11,340 nt of DNA from Deltaproteobacteria bacterium (GTDB lineage Bacteria > Desulfobacterota > Desulfobulbia > Desulfobulbales > BM004), in assembly GCA_019313095.1 (NCBI GenBank), contig JAFDBU010000009.1, positions 1 to 11,340 of the forward strand. The letters run 5' to 3'. Positions 6,788 to 11,340 of the stretch are shown one piece after another. Each line of letters starts with the position of its first letter. The first letter of the stretch is position 1. Under the pieces are notes generated by a model. That model had not been told where the DNA came from, searched no databases, and saw nothing but the letters and a program-made list of their open reading frames with translations. A program made the translations under genes and the position numbers.

Positions 6788-7285
6788 TTATGACTGGCGA
6801 TACTTCATGTACCAGCTGTTCATGTCTACATCACGCATATTGATAACCAGTTTGTCGCCAACAACTGTCCTGTTCAATGGAGCCGGATTGCAGCCGCCCT
6901 TGATGACATTGATCTTGTTGGAGGCAAATTTCTGGCCGCAATTCTTGCAGACCATTTTGTCGCCTTCCTGGTAATATCCTAGTCCGGAACGGTAGCAGAC
7001 GTCACAGGAGTCAATGGCGGCGCGCAGGATACCATCAGCACTCTTCAAAACAAAAAAGGTGACCATGGTGCCGTCGGTTGACTTGACCTGAAAATGGTGA
7101 GCCTCGCCGTCTGAGATATCGGCAATAGGAATCTCGAGTTTGCCGTTGTTCGGTGTAATCAGTCCGCCGCTTTTAGTTCCTGAAGCAGAGCTTGAGGCGG
7201 AGCCGGAGCAGCCGTAAAGTGCAAATCCCGTTATCAGTAAAATAAGAAGTGTGATGAGTGACCTGTGTTTGTTTGGATGAAACAT
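6788..7285 (-). CDS. DUF2318-family lipoprotein, cysteine-rich
   Basis: A 165-residue envelope protein. The N-terminus is basic, then hydrophobic (10-24), and ends in a lipobox LYGC with C26 as the lipidated residue. A Ser/Gly-rich tether (27-41) follows. The C-terminal domain (about 48-162) is DUF2318: IDSCDVCYRSGLGYYQEGD, then MVCKNCGQKF, then INVIKGGCNP. This gives C94, C97, C113, C116 and C132, likely ligands of a metal centre or redox thiols. H63/H64 are further candidates. DUF2318 proteins occur in iron-handling loci such as those with P19/FetP and an FtsX-type permease plus ATPase, as I recall for Campylobacter and uropathogenic E. coli. The start is well supported by GGAGG nine bases upstream (CCTCC at 7295-7299 on the plus strand). 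It is the second gene of the operon, 74 bp after the tandem HMA gene. Confidence 0.9.
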   Translation of the reverse strand: MFHPNKHRSLITLLILLITGFALYGCSGSASSSASGTKSGGLITPNNGKLEIPIADISDGEAHHFQVKSTDGTMVTFFVLKSADGILRAAIDSCDVCYRSGLGYYQEGDKMVCKNCGQKFASNKINVIKGGCNPAPLNRTVVGDKLVINMRDVDMNSWYMKYRQS

Positions 7286-7359
7286 GATAGAAGACCTCCG
7301 ATTGTTATTGTGTTCTTTGCGGGTTAATTAGGCTATTAGGTTAAATATTGATTCACTAT

Positions 7360-8172
7360 TTATTTCGAGTCTGTCTGGCTGAAATAGCGCCTGTATAATT
7401 TCTGCCAGGATGCTGCTGTGGCGTTGCAGGGCCCATTGCTGTTGCAGCCGGAGCCTGAACGCACAGCCTTTCCCTGGGAACCTGAGCTGCGGGTTGTTGT
7501 AAAAGCTTTTTGGACTGGGATTTCATTGGTTGCCAAAACTCTTGCCGGATAACCGAGGTCGGTTATTATTGTAGCAATTCTGCTGCTTTGCAGACTGTCT
7601 GCATGGTCAACAATGACAACCCCTCTGCTCAAGTAACCGTTCATGCCATAAGTATCTGCGAGTTTACCCAGTTCAGCGGCAATGTTGGCCAGACAGGAAG
7701 TACAGGAAAGTTTACTGACCTGCAGGGTTGTACGGCTGATAGTACCGGTTGCAGGGGCAGCTTTCCAGGCAGTCGGGCCGGCTCCACCGGAAACGCCACA
7801 GCCGCCGCTTGAGCAGCCGGAACGGTACCTGCTCTGCTGGGCAAATTTATTTGTATATTGCTCCGGCAGTGTTGCCGTCCATTCCATTGTGGCAGGATAG
7901 CCTAGTCTGCTTATAGTGGCAGCGATCTGTTCAGAATTTAGCGTGGAAAGATGATCAACGGTCACCCTACCGGCACGAATATCAGCATCCATGCCGAGAG
8001 CTCCCGGCACGCCCTTTAATTCAGCCTCAATAGTTGCCAGACAGGAAGTGCAGGAGAGATTGTTCACAATAAAGTTTGAACGATGTACTGTTGCCGAGTT
8101 TGCCTGAAGGGCCCAAATAAAGGGCAGCAGAAGCGTGCTCAAGACTGCGATAAATTTTTTGTTTTGATTCAT
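7360..8172 (-). CDS. exported tandem heavy-metal-associated (HMA) domain protein
   Basis: The 270-residue protein starts MNQNKKF with a signal peptide ending near LQANSA (22-27). It then carries two HMA-like units: NNLSCTSCLATIEAEL (37-52) to RLGYPA (89-94), and SKLSCTSCLANIAAEL (153-168) to DLGYPA (205-210). Each holds a CTSC metal site (C41/C44 and C157/C160) and a VDH (H74, H190) in the strand where HMA domains usually have VxYD. Each unit is followed by a Gly/Ser linker with a second Cys pair (C120/C125 and C243/C249) and a Trp (W136, W256). A periplasmic metal-binding (Cu, Hg, Zn or Fe) or thiol-exchange protein is expected. ATG 8172 is chosen over the one at 8250: it opens the signal peptide, has AAGGA just upstream, and the longer start overlaps the sigma-54 promoter. 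It is the first gene of the operon. Confidence 0.85.
   Translation of the reverse strand: MNQNKKFIAVLSTLLLPFIWALQANSATVHRSNFIVNNLSCTSCLATIEAELKGVPGALGMDADIRAGRVTVDHLSTLNSEQIAATISRLGYPATMEWTATLPEQYTNKFAQQSRYRSGCSSGGCGVSGGAGPTAWKAAPATGTISRTTLQVSKLSCTSCLANIAAELGKLADTYGMNGYLSRGVVIVDHADSLQSSRIATIITDLGYPARVLATNEIPVQKAFTTTRSSGSQGKAVRSGSGCNSNGPCNATAASWQKLYRRYFSQTDSK
7405..8076 (-). repeat. in-frame duplication inside the tandem HMA gene
   Basis: Two copies of an HMA plus Cys-linker module, at about 8076-7765 and 7728-7405 on the minus strand, are offset by 348 bases (116 codons). The best-kept stretch is the CTSC region, where 14 bases (GCCAGACAGGAAGT at 7688-7701 and 8036-8049, plus-strand reading) are identical. 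The copies differ at many other codons, so the duplication is old, yet the CTSC, VDH, LGYPA, linker Cys pair and Trp are all kept in both. Confidence 0.8.
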
Positions 8173-8233
8173 TTGTCCTTCTCTGTAGTTGGTTAAATTT
8201 TTTGGAGCCGTACCCGAAACCCATTTCTCATAA

Positions 8234-8249
8234 AGCAAAGGGTGTGCCA
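8234..8249 (-). promoter_or_regulatory. sigma-54 (-24/-12) promoter of the HMA-DUF2318-ABC operon
   Basis: Read on the minus strand the sequence is TGGCAC-ACCCT-TTGCT, an exact match to the sigma-54 consensus TGGCAC-N5-TTGCW, with ten bases between the invariant GG and GC. The expected start of transcription is near 8223, giving a 5' leader of about 51 bases to the ATG at 8172. Sigma-54 promoters need an AAA+ activator bound upstream; an NtrC-type regulator with an intact GAFTGA is encoded directly upstream on the same strand. A 14-bp AT-rich palindrome ATTATT-tg-AATAAT (8291-8304, about -75) lies where a bending protein such as IHF often binds. Confidence 0.88.
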
Positions 8250-8352
8250 CATTGTGGTTCTTGATGAAATTCTGATCGCATCATTCTGGAATTATTTGAA
8301 TAATATAAGAAGGGCTATATTGGGCAGGCTGGGAATATCAAAAAAAATGAAG

Positions 8353-8390
8353 AATATTGTTTAATCGAGAAGACAGAATTAAACAATATT
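8353..8390. terminator. 13-bp inverted repeat flanked by T-runs; bidirectional terminator or enhancer site
   Basis: AATATTGTTTAAT (8353-8365) and ATTAAACAATATT (8378-8390) are perfect complements around a 12-base loop. On the plus strand the stem is followed after ACTGA by seven T; on the minus strand it is followed after CTTCA by eight T. It lies between the regulator gene stop (8596) and the operon promoter, so on the minus strand it could end the two-component transcript. The stem is very AT-rich (only two G-C pairs). Its centre is also about 148 bp upstream of the predicted sigma-54 start, a normal distance for an activator enhancer, so binding by the regulator is a real alternative. Confidence 0.55.
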
Positions 8391-8469
8391 ACTGATTTTT
8401 TTAAAAAGTTCCTCGACGGTAAATAAATTTTGACTTCAAAAAAAGCCTAGCGAAAATTACAATTGATTA

Positions 8470-8503
8470 GCACCGGTGATGAGCGGTGGAGTCCTACCGG
8501 TGC
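8470..8503. promoter_or_regulatory. paired ACCGGT palindromes, candidate operator or hairpin
   Basis: GCACCGGT (8470-8477) and ACCGGTGC (8496-8503) are perfect inverted arms with 18 bases between. Each arm also contains the self-palindrome ACCGGT, so the stretch can be read as two binding sites 24 bp apart, near -250 to -275 of the operon start. A third small palindrome, GCATA-T-TATGC, follows at 8506-8516. No T-run follows on either strand, so it is not a plain terminator. It may be a regulator site or a hairpin in the 3' end of the two-component transcript. The remainder of the 8251-8595 gap is AT-rich and shows no gene. Confidence 0.35.
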
Positions 8504-8595
8504 AAGCATATTATGCGACAGGCCATATTGGCTGCAGGGAAAGAAAAGTTGATGAACCGAAACTTTATTAATAATTCAATTAAGAATGTGTGACT

Positions 8596-9948
8596 TTACC
8601 CGTCTTGATCTATATTGAATTTTTCAAGACGGTAGATCAGGACATGGCGGGGTATTTTCAAGAGGCGGGCTGCCTGCGAACGGTTGCCGCGACTTTTTTC
8701 TAAGGCTTTTAAAATGAGCCCCTTTTCGATATCCTCCAGGGAGACGCCGTCAGGAGGGATGTCAGGGATTTCAAGGATATCAGGCGCTTTTGCAGTTGGC
8801 AGATTGATGTCCGCCGGCTCGATGATGTTGCCTTTCCGTAAAATAAGACTCCGTTCAACGGTATTCTGCAGTTCTCGTATATTCCCCGGCCAGTCGTACT
8901 TTTTCATGATTGACATGGCTTGGTCGGAAAATTTAACGCCGCGTGGGGCGCCTAGTTTTTTTAAAAAGTGATTTCCCAACGCCGTTATGTCTTCACGACG
9001 TTCCCTCAGCGGCGGAATATGTAAGGGGATGACGCTGAGACGGTAGTAGAGGTCCTCGCGGAAACGACCCTTTGTCACCTCTTCATGCAGATCCTTGTTG
9101 GTGGCGGCAATGATCCGGACATCAACTTTTTCAGTACGGTCTGAGCCCACTGGCTCGACTTCCCGTTCCTGGATAACTCGTAAAAGCTTGGCCTGCATAT
9201 CAGTTTTCAGCTCGCCGATCTCATCGAGAAACAGGGTGCCCTGGGTTGCCGCCTGAAAACGTCCCTTGCGGTTTGCAACTGCACCGGTAAAGGCACCCTT
9301 GACATGACCGAACAGTTCGCTTTCAATGAGATTGTCAGGTATGGCAGTGCAGTTTACCGCCACCATTGGCCCTTTTTGGCGCGGGCTGTGCTGGTGCACC
9401 AGCCTGGCCAATACTTCTTTCCCTGTTCCCGATTCTCCGGTAATAAGGACTGTTGCCTCACTGGAGGCCACCTTAAGAGCTGTTTCAAGTAGTTCGGCCA
9501 TGGCGGAATTTGCTGTTTCCATACCGGATGTGCCGGTCAGCCTGTTTACCTCTTCGGCGAGCTGCTCCTTTTGGGAGCGCAATGATGTAAGTTCAAGAGC
9601 TTTACTGCACGAAAGCCGCAAGGTTTCACGCTCAAATGGCTTGGTAAGGAAAGTGAAGGCTCCTTCGTGCATTGCTTTTACAGCCATTTCTATGGACCCG
9701 AAAGCTGTTATGACAATAACCGGTGTTTCCGGGGATTCTCTTTTTATGGCAGCGAGAACTTCCAGGCCGTCCATATCACCCAATTTAACATCGGTAATCA
9801 CCAGGTCTGGATCGTTCTTTTTGAAAAGCTTTATACCTTCCCGGCCTGAAGCGGAAGGTATTACATCAAATCCCGCTTCCGACAGGTTGTATTCGGTAAC
9901 CCGCCGTAAACTTTCATCATCATCAATGAGAAGAATGGTGTCTGCCAT
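8596..9948 (-). CDS. NtrC-family sigma-54-dependent response regulator
   Basis: A 450-residue cytoplasmic transcription activator with three domains. Receiver (about 3-118): D10/D11, phosphoacceptor D53 (VITDVKLGD), T81 and K103 (LTKPF). AAA+ domain (about 140-375): Walker A GESGTGKE (171-178), the sigma-54 contact loop GAFTGA (218-223), Walker [10 protein letters not shown] (238-246), and the arginine-finger region with FREDLYYRL (296-304). Fis-type HTH (about 405-445): [20 protein letters not shown] then [20 protein letters not shown]. Every key residue is present, so it should activate sigma-54 promoters when phosphorylated. The start is supported by AAGGA six bases before the ATG. The kinase gene ends 19 bp upstream, so the two are cotranscribed. 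The likely target is the sigma-54 promoter at 8234-8249, about 350 bp downstream of this gene; that link is inference from position. Confidence 0.95.
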   Translation of the reverse strand: MADTILLIDDDESLRRVTEYNLSEAGFDVIPSASGREGIKLFKKNDPDLVITDVKLGDMDGLEVLAAIKRESPETPVIVITAFGSIEMAVKAMHEGAFTFLTKPFERETLRLSCSKALELTSLRSQKEQLAEEVNRLTGTSGMETANSAMAELLETALKVASSEATVLITGESGTGKEVLARLVHQHSPRQKGPMVAVNCTAIPDNLIESELFGHVKGAFTGAVANRKGRFQAATQGTLFLDEIGELKTDMQAKLLRVIQEREVEPVGSDRTEKVDVRIIAATNKDLHEEVTKGRFREDLYYRLSVIPLHIPPLRERREDITALGNHFLKKLGAPRGVKFSDQAMSIMKKYDWPGNIRELQNTVERSLILRKGNIIEPADINLPTAKAPDILEIPDIPPDGVSLEDIEKGLILKALEKSRGNRSQAARLLKIPRHVLIYRLEKFNIDQDG

Positions 9949-9967
9949 ATGATATCCTTCGGTGTCG

Positions 9968-11086
9968 TTAACTTAAGCTTCTACCTGAACCAGGCTTGGG
10001 TAAAAAGATTGTAAAACATGCTCCCCCGGTTTCTGAATCAGAAATAGTAAGGTTGCCGCCGTAACTTTCAACTATTTTTTTGCTGATTGAAAGGCCGAGT
10101 CCGGTTCCTCCTTCCTTCGTCGAGTAAAACGGGTCAAAAATTTTTTGCTTAAGTTCATCAGGGATTCCCGGTCCGTTATCTTTTATAGCAACAGTACAGC
10201 CAGCCTCAGTCTTTTCGGTTTCAATGATGATTTTACCTCTCGGGGGTAATGCATCAATAGCATTTAAAATAATGTTCAGAAACACCTGGGATAATTTTTC
10301 CTGGTCAACCTGACATTCCTTGCCGACTTCCCAGCCCAGCATTGAAAGAGATATGCTTTTTTTTCGCAACTGGCTGTTAAGAAGACTGGCAACCCGTTCG
10401 ATAACCTGTGATAAAGGTTCATGTACAACTTCTTCCTTCTTCCTGCCGGGTTGTCCCTGCCGTGAAAACTGTAAAACCTCCTCAACCGTATTGTTAAGAC
10501 GGGTGGTTTCCTTAAGGAGGATCTCAACAAATTCTCTTTTGGGATGCCCGACGGGAAAATCGTCAAGCAGAATCTCTGCCGTACCCTTGATTGACGAGAG
10601 CGGATTTTTGATTTCATGGGCCAGGGAGGCTGATAGCTGGCCTAGGGCAGAAAATTTTTGCGCTGCGCTTAATTGTTCTTCAACTTCCAGCAAAAGCTGG
10701 GTTTCCCGGTGCAGTTTATCATATGATCTTTCCAGTTTTTCTGACAACTCTTTGTAGCGCCGGCGCAGCAGGGATTCCCGGCCGGCAATAAAGCCGGTCA
10801 CTGTTCCGGCTGCAAGGTAAAGGATGATTTCCGTCAGCTCGCTTAAATAGGTTCCTGTTTCCTGCCCGATGTAGAGAAGAACATGTGGAATAAAGGCGAT
10901 TGATGACATGACGGCAAGCGCCAACCCGCCCCAGACGCCGAACCATATTGCCCCCAGGACAATGGGGAAATAACTGAGACGCCTGAACATATCATGATAA
11001 AATATCATGTATCCAGGCGTAAAATAGTGCAGCAGTCCTATACCGATTATAACGAGCACCAGAACGGCAAAAAGAATTTTCCTCAT
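9968..11086 (-). CDS. sensor histidine kinase with four-TM N-terminus
   Basis: Numbered from the longer frame (TTG at 11101, 377 residues), four membrane helices lie at about 7-27, 44-58, 60-78 and 88-107, joined by very short loops, so there is almost no periplasmic sensor domain. A coiled linker (108-148) leads to the HisKA domain with H162 (LAHEIKNPLSS). The HATPase domain has N276/N280 (NIILNAIDA), DNGPGIP (308-314) and GGTGLGLSIS (331-340). The short-loop layout suggests sensing within the membrane or through another membrane protein, perhaps the permease or the anchored HMA-like protein. H25, H36 and H73 in the membrane part are possible metal ligands. The ATG at 11086 is taken as start; TTG at 11101 is equally possible, as neither has a clear ribosome site. 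It pairs with the downstream NtrC-type regulator. The 11102-11340 stretch upstream shows no gene and no clear promoter. Confidence 0.93.
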   Translation of the reverse strand: MRKILFAVLVLVIIGIGLLHYFTPGYMIFYHDMFRRLSYFPIVLGAIWFGVWGGLALAVMSSIAFIPHVLLYIGQETGTYLSELTEIILYLAAGTVTGFIAGRESLLRRRYKELSEKLERSYDKLHRETQLLLEVEEQLSAAQKFSALGQLSASLAHEIKNPLSSIKGTAEILLDDFPVGHPKREFVEILLKETTRLNNTVEEVLQFSRQGQPGRKKEEVVHEPLSQVIERVASLLNSQLRKKSISLSMLGWEVGKECQVDQEKLSQVFLNIILNAIDALPPRGKIIIETEKTEAGCTVAIKDNGPGIPDELKQKIFDPFYSTKEGGTGLGLSISKKIVESYGGNLTISDSETGGACFTIFLPKPGSGRSLS

Positions 11087-11340
11087 AGGTTCGTCAGCCA
11101 AAAGTTTACATATGCCTGTAGATGAAAGAACGTCCGCAGTAACGATAACTGTAACTATAATGTTTCTAACAGAATGAAACCATTACTATTTTGAGTCCAG
11201 CCGGAAAGCCTCTTTATCTGGTTGGAAACTAAGCTAATCGAGGTAAACACCTTTTGCAATCCGTGAAACAGTTTGAATTCTATCCCCAGAGATTTACAAG
11301 GAATAGAGTTATAGCAGGAAAATAAGTGATGATTATAAGG

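Noticed and set aside
9326..9952. Long open frame on the plus strand (208 codons) opposite the NtrC-type regulator gene
   Set aside because: It is a shadow of the well-supported regulator gene; its protein looks like antisense translation and has no recognisable domain.
11251..11269. TTGCAATCCGTGAAAC as a minus-strand sigma-54 promoter of the kinase gene
   Set aside because: The spacing is three instead of five bases and the -24 element lacks GG.
11316..11340. AGGA followed by ATG at 11329 near the right edge, possibly the start of a divergent plus-strand gene
   Set aside because: Only four codons are visible before the window ends, so a gene cannot be supported.

Overview
The window looks like chromosomal DNA of a Desulfobacterota-type (deltaproteobacterial, sulfate- or sulfur-metabolising) anaerobe. 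The reasons are a small single-cluster ferredoxin with a CxxCxxC...CP pattern, a hemerythrin-PAS protein behind an FNR/HcpR-like dyad, a 'nucleoside recognition' gate-domain membrane protein, and a sigma-54-type two-component system with an exact -24/-12 promoter nearby. This is inference from gene content; there is no marker gene to fix the taxon. I see no rRNA, tRNA, CRISPR array, transposase or phage gene.

Left part, + strand (1-2532): a possible 13-codon leader ORF (135-176), a gate-domain membrane protein (178-1146), a ferredoxin (1216-1404), a 168-bp gap with a perfect TTGACC-N2-GGTCAA dyad placed at about -41.5 of a good -10 box, and a hemerythrin-PAS protein (1573-2532). The 2533-2750 gap lies between convergent genes and holds no convincing terminator; it has only a weak 6-bp inverted repeat.

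Middle, - strand (2751-4085): an orphan REC-PAS-LuxR regulator with a 15-bp palindrome upstream (4133-4147). The 312-bp gap 4086-4397 holds that palindrome, a nested two-stem hairpin (4199-4254), and a doubtful tiny ORF (4324-4401).

Right part, - strand (8249 down to 4398): a five-gene operon. In transcription order it encodes an exported tandem heavy-metal-associated (HMA) domain protein, a DUF2318 lipoprotein, a membrane-anchored Cys-less HMA-like protein, a MacB/FtsX-type permease and its ABC ATPase. A perfect sigma-54 promoter (TGGCAC-N5-TTGCT, 8234-8249) precedes it. That promoter lies inside the longest reading frame of the first gene, so the true start is the internal ATG at 8172, which opens a signal peptide.

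Upstream of the operon, on the same strand, a four-TM histidine kinase (9968-11086/11101) and an NtrC-family response regulator with an intact GAFTGA motif (8596-9948) form a two-component system. The 345-bp gap between the regulator gene and the promoter holds a 13-bp inverted repeat flanked by T-runs on both strands (terminator and/or enhancer site) and a pair of ACCGGT palindromes. The simplest reading is that the kinase/regulator pair switches on a cell-envelope metal or thiol-redox export/handling system through sigma-54. The DUF2318 + permease + ATPase part recalls the accessory half of the Campylobacter p19 / E. coli FetMP iron loci. Here the iron permease and P19 are absent and a double-HMA protein stands in their place, which makes this the most interesting system in the window.
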